Below, piece after piece: positions 46,332-57,821 of a DNA stretch of 64,000 bases. A program made the translations under genes and the position numbers. Within the stretch, counting starts at the first letter, position 1, and the number at the start of each line of letters is the position of its first letter. The notes under the pieces were generated by a model. That model was not told where the DNA came from. It did no database searches and worked only from the letters and a program-made list of their open reading frames with translations. This DNA comes from Hansfordia pulvinata. Its lineage: Eukaryota; Ascomycota; Sordariomycetes; Xylariales. The stretch lies in contig BJKQ01000003.1 of NCBI GenBank assembly GCA_006538405.1, positions 496,001 through 560,000 on the forward strand, read 5' to 3'.

Positions 46332-48553
46332 TTTTTATACCCCAAAACGGGGGGAACCCCCGCCCCTCTCGTCACGAGGCCGTGGAAACTAATTGTGGAG
46401 GAGTAGAAGAAGAGGAGGAGTGCGAGTGGGTGCGTGGCATTTCCTTGATTTCCCCCTCTTTAATATCTCTCTTGTCGGTTCTCGTGTTGTTCTTTGTTTT
46501 GTTTTGTTTTGCTTTTGACATCCAATACCACCTCTGAGCAGTCGCGCTCGCCAGCTAGCCGGGAAAGGAGACCCGGGCATTTTGATACCTACTATGTAAT
46601 GTTAGTTTATAATGGAGTTTCTAGGATACCTGTGCGCTGGCTTGGGAAATTTGCTTGCTTGAGGGGAATGGCACCGCTCGTTTATATCCTGCCAAGGAGG
46701 GAGGGCCGTCGGCTCGGTGGTCGATACCTACCTGACTTAGTCTATCGTTTTATCGTCTGATTGAGTACAATGTACGATGTTGGTTTACACTGAGCGGAAG
46801 AAGAAGAATCGTGCTCTGCCCTGCTACTGTGCTGCTGGGATCATTACGTCTCTCGCGTAACGTGACAATGGTGGCGTGTGCGGACGGGGTGGGCTGTGAG
46901 TGACGAGATGTGGCTGCACTGGCCATTGATTCCATGGTGTAGAGCGGTCGACACATACAAAAAAGAGTGGCAGCCCTCGGCGCGACCTCATCGGTAGTAA
47001 AATCATATGGAAAGGGTGGGCATGCTTCAAGATGAGATGGTGGTGATGTTGGGTGGAAGTTACATCCGAGGTTGTCTACCTAGTTACCTGACGTTGAAGT
47101 CGTTCCCGCCTGTCTGCTTCCATTCAGCTGCTGGCCGAGGCAGGCACGGCGGGGGAGGGGCAGTTTCCATTGAAAGTCAGCCGCGACACAGACCACCGGT
47201 TGCTGGTCGCGACTGCCGGGTGCAGGTGCTGCGAGAACCTCCTACCTTACTTTATGTAACCTCCAGTTGACGCGGTCGGCGGAAGGTGTATCCGAGGAAG
47301 TGTGGTGCATCAATAGAGGCATGCCCCACGATTGATTGATATCTTGGTACATGCAAACAACTAGGTACCTACCTCGACGTGCAACGCGCGGACTGGAACC
47401 TCCACTGCCGGAACATTGGCCACCTTCTCAAGTCCCGATCCAAGTGACGTAGAATTGCGATCGGGTGGGAGCATCCATGTCCATGTCCGCTCGCTCGCCC
47501 TGGGAAATGGACTCCGTCATCACTGACACGCGACCAGACACAAAGACGTGCGGCGCTCGGAGTTTTGCACGTGCGCACTGCATTACGAGTACCCATGGGT
47601 TTGCGGTGCTGGCAGCGCCAAGCTGTCTTTGTTATGTGCGAAATCCATCTGCCGGAAAACGTACCTTAATCAGCCAGCCCTGTCTTGTGGCACACACGTC
47701 GAATGGCAGCCGTGGCTTTCCGGATTCCAACAAAAGACGTGAGATATTGCAAGTTCACGTGCATGCGTTTGACGCTGTTGAGCTGGCAGAATGTACTTGT
47801 AGCGACCCGTGCACAGCTGTCGACTCCTACCCGCACATGCTGAGCGTGTACGCGTACCCACGAGCTTCTGTCGTCGAGTGTGTACGAGTAGCTCGCAATC
47901 TGGAACCTGAGGTACCACTCTTAGGCAGGTACGAACGAGTACATACGCTCATACATTGAAGGGCCGAGAGCGAAATCGAAATTTGCACGCTCCATGCCAA
48001 CCCCGCGCCCGTCCCCCGATTATCGCATGCACTTTTCCATCCATCCCGCCAACGTCTGGTCTATCAGACATGAACCCTTGCCCGGGCTGTCTTGCCACCC
48101 CTTCCCACTCTTTTTCGACAAAATAGCACATCGCAGCGCAGCACGGACATCCCATCCACAGACCGACCACCTTTGGCAACGGCGCGCACGGATGCTGCGC
48201 TGCTACGCTACCGGAGCCTCGGATGACAAACACTCCACAGACCCCGTGGCCGCTCCTGTGCTGAAAGCCCTGCCACTGCTTCTACATACCTACGAGAACT
48301 CAGCCCAGCGTTGCCCACGGTGCCAGAGCGCGCGGAGCGGGGCACCTTGCGCAGTCGACCGCCGTTGGCAATATATCTAGGCTCCCAGCCACTGAGATCA
48401 CAGGCATGGCCAGTTTGCTCGCGTGTTTGTGCTAACTAAGGTAGCTGGGGCTTCAGATGCACATATTGTCAGCTATCCGTCGAAAACAATCCGCGCACAC
48501 ATGGCCCTTCCCGAGGACGTCCTATCCTATGAATTCAAATCAATTCTAGTCCA

Positions 48554-48603
48554 GCCGAGTCGAGTCGGCCCCGGTCGACTCAAACAGGCCGAGTCGAGTC
48601 GGC
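48554..48603. repeat. Pair of 16-bp direct repeats GCCGAGTCGAGTCGGC
   Basis: The same 16-mer begins at 48554 and 48588, 34 bp apart. Each copy contains the internal GAGTC duplication. No function can be assigned. Confidence 0.85.
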
Positions 48604-49319
48604 GCGTAAACGAGGGGTTCGCGGCAGACCCCCCTCTAGTGGTACTCGTACACCCGATGTATCCCTGCCTTGCCTCCCTCCATGTCTTGACTCGAGGTGC
48701 ACGCCCAACGCGCCCTGGTCTAACTTGCGCACATCAATGGACTTTTTCCCCGTCTCCTCGCGGGGCAGCCCCGACGGGCTACTCTGGTTGCTAGAAGCTC
48801 CGGACTGCCTACCTACCTAAGGCAATTACGTACCTTGAAGAATGGCTTCAACCCCTAAGAAATCCTTCTCGCGCGTTACCCAAGCAGTCCCTCAGTACAA
48901 GCTGCACGAGGACTCGTAGCTCGACTCGCACCCATCAGAAAACCCTATGCCGAGGCTGCAGGCAAACCAGGGTAGTATGATGCCGGGGCCTGGCACTGCA
49001 TTAGGTACGGAGTGGCCGATACGCCTCTAACCGTAGACACGCTGCTGGGGACAGTGCATGTAGGTAGCTAGGACGCGACGGTGGACGCACAAAAAGAGCA
49101 GTGTAGCAAACTCAGATGAAATAAACCAACTGTACCGAGTGTCGTGGTTGGCAGGGGAAAGCAGCATGGCTAGGTAGGCAGGCAAGGTAACCACATTAAC
49201 GCGTACGGGGCGCCTCTCAGGTTAATCGAGCCCGCCGTCCTTCTCCCGGGCCCGCACTCATCAACCATCAACTGACTGGCCAAGGGCTTGGGAGGGCCTG
49301 CCTGACTAATAGCCAGGGT

Positions 49320-49408
49320 GGGCCAGGCAGGTTCTGAACTCGAGAGCTGGACGGACCTGGCTTAGCTGAAGGACACCACGTCCCTAGCAATGAGCTAACC
49401 AAGACATG
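49320..49408 (-). repeat. tRNA-like relic, possible SINE fragment
   Basis: On the minus strand TTAGCTCATTGCTAGG resembles a Pol III A box with D-arm. CGTGGTG and GCCAGGTC follow at tRNA-like spacing. GAGTTCAGAACC occupies the B-box/T-arm position, with TTCA where TTCG is expected. The cloverleaf is not complete, so this is a decayed tRNA or a tRNA-derived SINE head, not a functional tRNA gene. Confidence 0.35.
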
Positions 49409-49937
49409 ATGATCCCTAGCAGGCTGAAAGCAACACGAAGCAGCTTGCTCTACTCTCTGGAGGTAAAGGTTCGAGGCGACTTCGTGCTGGAACTTGGAAT
49501 TCTGCAGTCAAGCCCGACTCTCGAATACGCCTTTACATGCTTCCTACAGAGCCTAGGTGCTGGCTGCACCTGGCAAGGAGTCTTACCCGTGTCTGCAAGT
49601 CCATTGTTCTGAAGTAGATACTCGTACCTCTATGGACTGGGAGGCACTGCACATTAATCCTTTTGGGAGTGCTTGAAATGCAGGGCTTGGTGGCGACCTC
49701 CCAACCCAGTATCCATCCATACTGGACATCCATATGCTGGGGCAAACTGGAGCATCATGTACACAGCAAGTATCTCTCTCATGTGCCCCAGGGCACTGCT
49801 GCAGTCATTTGGTGGTGTAAAGCCTGCACGGCCTGGTCATGTGTGTCAGGAGCAGAAGTACATTCACTTTAAGGCCAGGGCAGACCTGGCAGGTAGGTAC
49901 CTAGAACTACATGAATCCCCGGCAACCTGACTGACCG

Positions 49938-50455
49938 GACCTGACTTAGGGTGCTGCCCCTCACCACCCACTTCACATCCAACCTGGCCATCATATGCCA
50001 TTCAAATTGAATCTGCTGCCATGGGTGACCAGCAGTATCATCTTTGCACAGGGCTACTGGCTACTGTGCAAACCAGCCAGCACACCAGCATCCTACATAG
50101 GAGGTATCTACCTCCTACCCACTTACCTGCTGGCTGGGGCACTGAGAACTTGGTCTGCCCTTGAGCCCACCCATTCATGCTGTCTACACCCTGGAGTCTG
50201 GAGCACTGAACCTGGCCTGTATCCCACTTTGTACTTGGCCAGGCTAACTCTGAGGGCCAGTAATTTAGGTCTGAAGTGCCCACTGGCTGCATCTGATGGA
50301 TGTACCCCAAGCTCACCCAGAATGTCTGGAATACTGCTAAGTGCTGGTGGAGGTACTTCCATGTACACTAAGCCCACACCTTTTTGCCATGATGAAAGCA
50401 CTCTCAGGACTGCCCACCTGCAGGCTGTAGACTGCACAGCTGAGGTACCCATACC
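49938..50455. other. CpG-free block, 518 bp
   Basis: Reading every line and line junction, no CG dinucleotide occurs between 49938 and 50455. Only about five occur in the wider 49627-50510. TG and CA are abundant and G+C is about half by eye. Neighbouring sequence on both sides is CpG-rich. An open frame of about 166 codons (49995-50495) crosses it but has no recognisable domain. Confidence 0.85.
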
Positions 50456-50775
50456 CGGCCTCCTAGGTACAGCCTTTGCCCCTGCTCTGCCTTAGCCTGC
50501 CAGGCCATGTCGTGCACTCCCCATCCCACCTTATCACCTACCACCTCACCCACCTCACTTCTCGTCCTGTCCCTCCCCCCCACCTTCTAACCGCTCACTT
50601 CCTCCTCCTACTTCACCCCTTTGTCTCTCTTGGTCTGGTCTGGTTCTTGTGCCTGTGCCTGTTCCTCTTGTTTATCACCAACCCTGCTGCTGTCAACTTC
50701 ATCTCCCCACATCGCCATCCTCTCCAGCAACCCGACCGGACCCGACCCGACCGAGTCCTTGATCCCATCGCCGTC

Positions 50776-53046
50776 ATGGGTCAAACTCTTTCCGAGCCTG
50801 TCGTCGAAAAGGTATGTTGTGACGCGACAGCACCACTGCTGCAATCGCGACATCGTTCCGAACGTTGACTCTCGTCGCGATCCAAACAATCACCGTCATC
50901 CTCCCCCGCCTCTCGCATTCTTCCCTTGTGCCGCTCGTCTTCTCCTTCTCTCTCGTCACTATCCCCGGCGACCTCGTCATGCCCCGCTTCACCCGCCTCG
51001 CCGCTGCTCCTGGCAGCCTCGCCTTGGCTTCGCGATTCGTTCGTTGTCCCGCATCTCCGGCTCAAGGGCGCGCCAGCGCGCTGTTCCCGTCCTTGCAGGC
51101 ATCCCCGCTTCGCCCGACCACACCCCTGCTCATGCCGCAAATGGGCACCCGTCCTTTGAAAACCCCGGCCTTTTCGCCCTTCCGCCAGATCGCGGTCGGC
51201 CAGGCGCGCGAGCGGGTACCGGCTCCAACCACTCTGTCGCTCGTGATCGAGAACGGCTGCTGACCCATTTCCTTCCAGATTTCCGACAAGGGCGAGGATG
51301 ACCGGCTGCTGTACGGCGTGTCTGCCATGCAAGGCTGGCGCATCAGCATGGAGGATGCCCACAGCACCGTGCTTGACCTTTTGACTCCCGAAGGCGACGA
51401 CAAGAACGTTCACCCCTCGCGGCTTTCTTTCTTCGGCGTCTTCGATGGCCACGGCGGCGACAAGGTAGCCCAGTTTACAGGCGAGAACATCTACGAAATC
51501 CTCAAGAACCAAGATACCTTCAAGACTGGCAACTATGAACAATCCCTCAAGGACTGCTTCCTCGCCACCGATCGCGCCATTCTCAGCGGTAAGGCCCCCC
51601 GAAATCCGTGCAGCGACTGCTTTCACCTAGGCTTCATCTGCCGTTTCCTCACCTACCCTCTTCCTGCCATCCGGACTCGGAGTGTGGCGCGGCCGGGCCC
51701 CCAAATGCTGACGTGATATCAGACCCCAAGTACGAAGAGGAGGTTTCAGGCTGCACTGCATGCGTCGGTCTCATGAACGGCGACAAGGTCTACATCGTGA
51801 GTCCAAACCGCAGCAGATTCGTAGTGACACGATACGAGCCGCCCTGCTAACACGTTCTAGGCGAATGCTGGTGACTCCCGCAGTGTTTTGGGTGTCAAGG
51901 GCCGAGCCAAGCCGCTGTCTTTCGACCACAAGCCCCAGAACGAAGGTAGGCCCCCTCCGCGACGCATATTGCGGACTAGGCTGACACCTTTTTAGGCGAG
52001 AAGGCACGCATTACTGCCGCTGGTGGATTTGTCGACTTTGGCCGTGTCAATGGCAACTTGGCCCTGTCCCGAGCTATCGGTGACTTTGAGTTCAAGAAGA
52101 GCGCCGAACTCTCCCCGGAACAACAGATCGTCACTGCTTTCCCCGATGTCGTGGCTCACGAGTTGTCCGACGATGACGAGTTCCTGGTCCTTGCCTGTGA
52201 TGGTATGTTGCTCCATTTTTCTTCTACCGTCAAAGCCAATCGTCACTCACTGGCGGACGTGTTTGTGCTCGTTGCTGACCACACCTATAGGTATCTGGGA
52301 CTGCCAATCTTCCCAAGCTGTCGTTGAGTTTGTCCGCCGAGGCATCGCTGCCAAGCAGGACCTGGATAAGATCTGCGAGAACATGATGGACAACTGCTTG
52401 GCGTCCAATTCGGACACGGGCGGTGTCGGATGTGACAACATGACCATGATTGTTGTGGGCTTTCTAAGAGGCAGAAGTAAGGAGGAGTGGTACGAGGAAG
52501 TTGCTAGCCGGGTTGCCAAAGGCGACGGTCCTTGTGCTCCTCCCGAATACGGTATGCCTTCTTAAAAAGAGCCTGGGCGAGCTGGAATACGACTGACATT
52601 CTCTTCTTTGGGGGCCTCCAGCTGAGTTCCGAGGTCCTGGCATTCACCACAATTTCAACGATGATAGCGACAGCGGTTATGACATGGACTTGGAGAGACA
52701 GAACAAGCCTTTCGGCCTCAGCGGATACAAGGGCCGGATCATTTTCCTGGGCGACGGCACCGAGGTTCTCACCGACTCGGACGACACGGAGATGTTTGAC
52801 AACCCCGAGGAGGACAAGGACCTGGACAGCCAGGTGTCCAAGAACGGAAACTCTGCCGAGGAAGGCAGTGATGGCAGCGACCTGCCTCCCAGAGCTCCTT
52901 CGCCCCCGGCTCGAGGAACGACGAAGTCGGAGGATGCCAAGACCGACACCGGTGCCGGGGCCGCCGCCGGCGAGGCGTCGGAGGCCAGCAAGGATGATTC
53001 AGCCAACAAGGAGGAGCCAAAGACGGAGACGAAGACGGAGTCCTAA
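50776..53046 (+). CDS. PTC2: Protein phosphatase 2C, PTC2/PTC3 type
   Basis: A Mg/Mn-dependent Ser/Thr phosphatase. Yeast Ptc2/Ptc3 switch off HOG MAPK and checkpoint kinase signalling. Seven exons: 50776-50811, 51279-51588, 51723-51796, 51861-51945, 51996-52202, 52291-52551 and 52622-53046. Introns are 467, 134, 64, 50, 88 and 70 nt, and the product is 465 residues. Exon 1 encodes only [12 protein letters not shown], whose Gly2 suits N-myristoylation. PP2C motifs in order are [26 protein letters not shown] (metal Asp), [30 protein letters not shown] (metal Asp) and [10 protein letters not shown]. The C-terminal tail of about 120 residues is acidic and Lys/Glu-rich. All splice phases were checked and join in frame. 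Confidence 0.95.
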
Positions 53047-54437
53047 GCCTGCGTGGGACTTTTCCAGATCAACGCAGGCCCAAGCCGTCGGCAAGTTAAG
53101 GGGATGCCGGCGGAGGAGTTTCCCAGGTCTTGCTTTTGCCATCTTTCTCCTTTCACCCGCTCTACCGGGACAGCGGAAGCTTCCCCATTCAAGATTCCCG
53201 GCAAGGCTTGGCCCAATCTCCCTCCAAAGCCCGATTGACGAAGCACATGATCAAGAGAAAGAAAGAGTTTTGTTGCAGCACACGGAAAGATGGGATACAG
53301 CGCGCGGGGTGGTCAGCGTCTCCCAAGCCGCGAGGACAGAACAGCGGTGTGATGCCGCTCGTCGCGACACGGGTTTGTGGCGGTCTGCCTCGAGAAAGGC
53401 CTTGGCAAAAGAGCGAGAGGGGTATATGGCTCACTTTGGAGGTTGTCCGGTTGCAGCCCAAGACGCAGACGCAGACAGGAGGCTCGGTCCTGTTGGCGTG
53501 CTGTCAAAAGCACGCCACGGGCGAGTCGAGCATGCACGCAGCCTGGGAAGTGTAGAGCGGGAGGCTGACAGAGCTGCGGACGAGGCGCTCACGGATTCCC
53601 TCATCTTTCTCGTAGTACGGTCATGACATAGCATAGTGAGGGCAATGAATTAATGCTTCAAGATTCCACCCAAGAGGCGGCATGCAGTGAAGTAGCTGGG
53701 ACATCAGATGCTAGTTAGTGCCAGCCAAAATGGTGCAAATTGTTGAAGACGGCACAGGTGACGGAGTCAGACACGCATCGACTCCAGCTACATACATCCT
53801 ACGCGCATGCGCCCATACCTACCTCACGTGGTGTACGATTACCTCCTTCCAGGTGGTCAACAAATTGTCCGCCAAACTGCCACATGCACTCGTACCCCCT
53901 TGGACCACCAGCCATGAACTGCACGTCCAAGTGTATAACAGGTTTCTCGCTTTGCGGCGGCCTGATTGCTTCACTACCTACTGTCTGGTGTCCTGTGACT
54001 CCATCACCACCTAGGTACGTGCAGGACCACCTAATAAATTCTGCCTGGCTGCCCCGTGCTTGTGGCGTTGCTTGCGCTGCTGGCTTGGCGGGAACCGGTT
54101 TTCCGTGCCTTACCTAATGTACGTGTACCTACCTAGCCACGAAAAAACTCCCTTTATTAGGCAGTACTCGTAAGGTGCTAGGCCCTTCTTCAGTAGCCCG
54201 CTCCACACTCTCTTTATGGGAGTCTCCATTCAACGCGCTCACTGCGCTGAGCCGCGCCTGCGGGTACCGCAATTCTTCGTCGTCAACCTCGCTCGGCTGC
54301 GTTTCAACTCGCCCTCACAGCTCGGCCTCGCCTGCTCCGCGCCCTATCCTGTCACCCTCTGCGCCCAGTGCCGCCACTCGGGCTCGCGACTGCCTGAAAG
54401 CGCATCACAGCATGCCTCGGCGGCTAGCGCCATAGCT
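53047..54437. other. Intergenic upstream of the large mitochondrial-type gene
   Basis: About 1.4 kb between two + strand genes. TACCTACCTAG (54126-54136) and TACTCGTA (54165) lie in the proximal upstream region. An in-frame ATG at 54216 could extend the downstream protein by 74 residues. No separate gene was seen. Confidence 0.45.
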
Positions 54438-57245
54438 ATGTCAATATGGAGGACCGCTTGCCGCTCTGGCGGCCTGCTCAGCGCTCGTCCTCGCCCTCAC
54501 AACGTTGCTCACCTTTACCTCCGATCCGCCCGCGACATCGCAACCTACGACCATCGCTCAGAATCCCCTTATGCCGTCGGAAATACGCTGCGTCATCATG
54601 CCCTTCCTCCGACTGCGGACGCCCCGGCTGCCACACCCGACACTGCGGCGCAAATCAGAGCCTCGCCCAATGACGAAACGGCGCCGTGTAACGCCTCAGT
54701 AGGCGAGGCACATCTGAAAGACCAAGAAGACCCGCGAGCGCGGCGGGGGGGGTCGCACACAGCTCGGGGTACGGATGGGCATCCGGGCCAACGTTCCCGA
54801 CGCTCAGCGAAACGTCGCAAATTTTGGACCAACGCCACCAAGATACACGCTCGATTACAACTACATATTGACCCAGCACTGATCCCGCGCACGCGAGTTT
54901 ATGGGAGTCACAGAATTCAAGTCAACGTCGAGCGCAAACACACCGAAGTCGTCGATACGATCCGCCTGGCCAAGCTCCTGGACACCCAACGGCAAGACTG
55001 GAACCGAGAACAAACCGGAAAAGCCCGGACAAGAGACGAGCATGAGAGCTGGCAGAAGGCTCTTGACATTCTTCTTCGGAATTGCCCTGACAGAGATGAG
55101 ATATTCGACTTTCAGGTCCGTCTCAGCAACACAGGCTCTGCACTCAACCGATCCGACACCGTCTCCAACTTGGCAGCCATCGGTCGTCGCTTCCAGACCT
55201 CGTTACGGCTGGTCGAGGCGCGTCCCGACATTGATACCGCCATCATCAGCTTGTCCGGCCCCGAGGTCGCCGTGCGTGACTCGATCATCCACCTTGTGCG
55301 CACGATAGACAAACTTGACTTTGTCCGCGTCAACAACGATGGCTGGCGACGGGCCCTGTCAGATGCCTGGGATCTGCCCATGCCTGGGGCTCGCTCCTTC
55401 AAGGTGGAGAATAGCGATTCCAGTCTCCCAGAAGCGCCCGACGAGGCCTCAATCACCCTGCTGGACTCCTCCAGGTTGCATCTGGGGCACACCTTTGACC
55501 TCGAGTCCCGCCGGAAACGAAGACTCTACGCGGTAGACAAGCCGCCTTCCGAGTTGCCGAAACCGGAACGATGGACAAAAGCTTCTTTCGAAGACTACAT
55601 TGCCTCGTTGGCTTTGGCGCGCGTCAATCCCAGCCAGCACTGGAAACTCTTCGGAGACGGCCCGTCCTTCGACGTCCAAGTGTGCGCCGAGATGCTCTCT
55701 GCTTTTCAGGAACACAGCTCCGATGTCATCTCCCTGGCGGCTCTCAAGATTGCTATGGCTCGAATCCTGCCAATGGGACCTGGCCATCAATATGCGGCAC
55801 GCGAAATTCTCACGCGTGCCGAGATCGCAGATCTCCCCCTTGACTCGGAAGTGCTGGCGCTCTTCCAAGCATCTGCTGCAAAGCACCGCGACATGAAACA
55901 TTTCATCCGTGTTCTTCGTGCCATGGTGCGCAAGGGCTACAGGCCGCTCGCTCCATCATGGCGTGCCTTCTTCCACATGATCGAGGACCCTGGCGTCGCC
56001 CAAGAAGCTATTCGCATGATGCATGCGAAGCGTCTTGACAGGTTCGATTCGTTCCGCCTCGAGATGACCAGAGCTTTGGCTATCCTCAGTCTCGAACGAG
56101 CAGTGCTGCAGCCAGACTCGCCTTTCAAGGGAGACCAACAAGGACCCGCCATGCGCGAATTCCTCGACAAGAGACTGAAGCGCTCATCGGCAGGTCACAC
56201 TAGCTGGCTCGACAAGTACACCATGCATCGCCTGCTCCAGATCCTGGGCAGGTATAAGAAGCACGGAAGCATGAGAGAGCTGTTGGAGTACATATACTCC
56301 CATACAGGCAGCCTGCCCATGGGCACGCAGGAAATGGAGCGCGAAGATTCGTATTGTATCCCCGATGTCGTCACAATGAACATTGTCGCGACATACCCGG
56401 GTCAGGTGGTGGAAACTCTGGAGCTGCTCGTGACTCTGCAGAAGCGATACGGACGGACTTCGAGGATGGCCCCGGACAGCGTCACGTACAACGTGCTATA
56501 TCAGATGGCCTGGCGCCGCCGCATGCCCAATACGATGCGCGTACTCTGGCAGTACGCGGTCCTTACGAACCAGGCCGACAGCGCCTTGCGCAGCCGGATG
56601 CGCAAGATACTCCAGCCCAGCGAGACATCGCGGCATCAGGGCGTGACGTACCAGACGATGCGGGCGTGGAGGGTCCTCATCTTCGATGCGCGCGACCTGG
56701 CGCAGTGCCCCGCCGAGCCCACGCTGTCTCAGGTGGCCGGGGCCCTCCGGCGCCGCTTGGCTGGCCAGCGGCCCTGGCATAGCCTATTCACCGCACTCCT
56801 CGGCGCCCGAAACGCGGACCGCAAAATCCACCGGGAGGGCACCGCGCTGAGGGAGCAAGTGGCCCGCGCGCCGCTGGTCGCTAGCGGCAGCGGCAGCGAG
56901 AGCGGCGATGGCGCCGAGGACGACTCCGTTCCGGTCGGTCTCGCGGAGCCAGAGAATGCGGCTTCCATCCAGCTGCGCGACGATTACCTCGTCCAGCTGC
57001 GCGACAATCACACCTACGACATACCCATGAAGGCCGGGACGATAAGCCAGAGACCGTACAAGCCGCTGGACCCCGCGCGGTGGCAGCCGGATAGCAGCAG
57101 CAGCGACGCCAGCAGCGGCGACAGCGGCAGCAGTGAAACGAGCGGCAGTGACATCGACAGCAAGACCGGCACCGGCACCGGCGACGCGCGTTGGGAAGAC
57201 GCGAGCGACTGGCTGGAGCCGGACGAAGGCGAGCCGGAGAAGTAG
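54438..57245 (+). CDS. Large helical protein, probable mitochondrial PPR-like protein
   Basis: A single exon. From ATG 54438 it gives 935 residues beginning MSIWRTACRSGGLLSARPRP, an Arg/Ser-rich stretch without acidic residues that looks like a mitochondrial presequence. An earlier in-frame ATG at 54216 would add 74 residues. The centre (about 430-790) is helical with repeat-like pairs: MKHFIRVLRAMVRKGYRPLA, YTMHRLLQILGRYKKHGSMR and DSVTYNVLYQMAWRRRMPNT. These resemble degenerate pentatricopeptide repeats of fungal organelle RNA-processing or translation factors. The end is Ser/Asp/Glu-rich and low-complexity. PPR membership and mitochondrial location are inferences from pattern only, and no specific yeast orthologue is recognised. 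Confidence 0.68.
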   Translation: MSIWRTACRSGGLLSARPRPHNVAHLYLRSARDIATYDHRSESPYAVGNTLRHHALPPTADAPAATPDTAAQIRASPNDETAPCNASVGEAHLKDQEDPRARRGGSHTARGTDGHPGQRSRRSAKRRKFWTNATKIHARLQLHIDPALIPRTRVYGSHRIQVNVERKHTEVVDTIRLAKLLDTQRQDWNREQTGKARTRDEHESWQKALDILLRNCPDRDEIFDFQVRLSNTGSALNRSDTVSNLAAIGRRFQTSLRLVEARPDIDTAIISLSGPEVAVRDSIIHLVRTIDKLDFVRVNNDGWRRALSDAWDLPMPGARSFKVENSDSSLPEAPDEASITLLDSSRLHLGHTFDLESRRKRRLYAVDKPPSELPKPERWTKASFEDYIASLALARVNPSQHWKLFGDGPSFDVQVCAEMLSAFQEHSSDVISLAALKIAMARILPMGPGHQYAAREILTRAEIADLPLDSEVLALFQASAAKHRDMKHFIRVLRAMVRKGYRPLAPSWRAFFHMIEDPGVAQEAIRMMHAKRLDRFDSFRLEMTRALAILSLERAVLQPDSPFKGDQQGPAMREFLDKRLKRSSAGHTSWLDKYTMHRLLQILGRYKKHGSMRELLEYIYSHTGSLPMGTQEMEREDSYCIPDVVTMNIVATYPGQVVETLELLVTLQKRYGRTSRMAPDSVTYNVLYQMAWRRRMPNTMRVLWQYAVLTNQADSALRSRMRKILQPSETSRHQGVTYQTMRAWRVLIFDARDLAQCPAEPTLSQVAGALRRRLAGQRPWHSLFTALLGARNADRKIHREGTALREQVARAPLVASGSGSESGDGAEDDSVPVGLAEPENAASIQLRDDYLVQLRDNHTYDIPMKAGTISQRPYKPLDPARWQPDSSSSDASSGDSGSSETSGSDIDSKTGTGTGDARWEDASDWLEPDEGEPEK

Positions 57246-57821
57246 GGATAGGTGTCACCCTGCGCGACGGAGGCGAAGCCATCAGGTCCCAGGCCCGTCG
57301 ATCCGGTAGTCGCGCCTTCGGTGGGTTGTTACGAATGACGCGGCCCAGGTGTGGTCTTTGTACGCCACGTTTTGTATATGTAACTTTCAAAATAGATGAG
57401 CATGGGTGAGAACGAACCCCCCCGATTTAGAGGATAGCGACAACCAGGATAGAGAAATGTACAATACCCACCCAATTCAACTGCTGACTGCGCCTCCATT
57501 TCCTCTTTTCTTCACACCGAGTGCGCGTCCAGGGGGTGGGTTCCTGAAGCTGACAGACGAAGATGCGAACCTGAGAAGCGGTAAGTGGATTCCATACGTT
57601 CTCGGCTCAACTTGGAACCTCTGCTCAACTTGGTACCTGCGGAAGAGGTTGCCGCTGAAGAATGAAAACCCCGAACATTTTAGACTGAGTTGCGTACTCA
57701 TCGCCCACCTCGAGTCAATCACGTGGCCATGGATGGGCGGGGGAATCGTAGGTGACACAGAGGGTATTCTTTTTCATAAACTTGAAGATTTAATTTAGAT
57801 GTTGCCTCGATCAGTACCCCC
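57246..57821. other. Intergenic, convergent 3' flanks
   Basis: About 580 bp between the convergent PPR-like and DUG1 genes. No gene was seen. A/T-rich stretches near 57360-57400 and 57770-57800 suit 3' ends on each strand. Confidence 0.5.

Larger units (their letters stand above)
46332..50775. other. Long intergenic region with tRNA-like relic and CpG-free segment
   Basis: About 4.4 kb between two + strand genes. It holds TACGAGTA-type 8-mers (47584, 47883, 48643, 49619) and many TACCTA/TAGGTA phrases. GCCGAGTCGAGTCGGC occurs as two direct copies at 48554-48569 and 48588-48603. A tRNA-like relic lies near 49320-49405, and a 518-bp CpG-free block at 49938-50455. No protein gene is supported. 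The stretch 50500-50775 is pyrimidine-rich and likely the PTC2 promoter and leader. Confidence 0.5.

Noticed and set aside
49995..50495. 166-codon open frame through the CpG-free block
   Set aside because: CpG loss removes many codons and alters stop frequency. The product has no domain, so an open frame here is weak evidence of coding.
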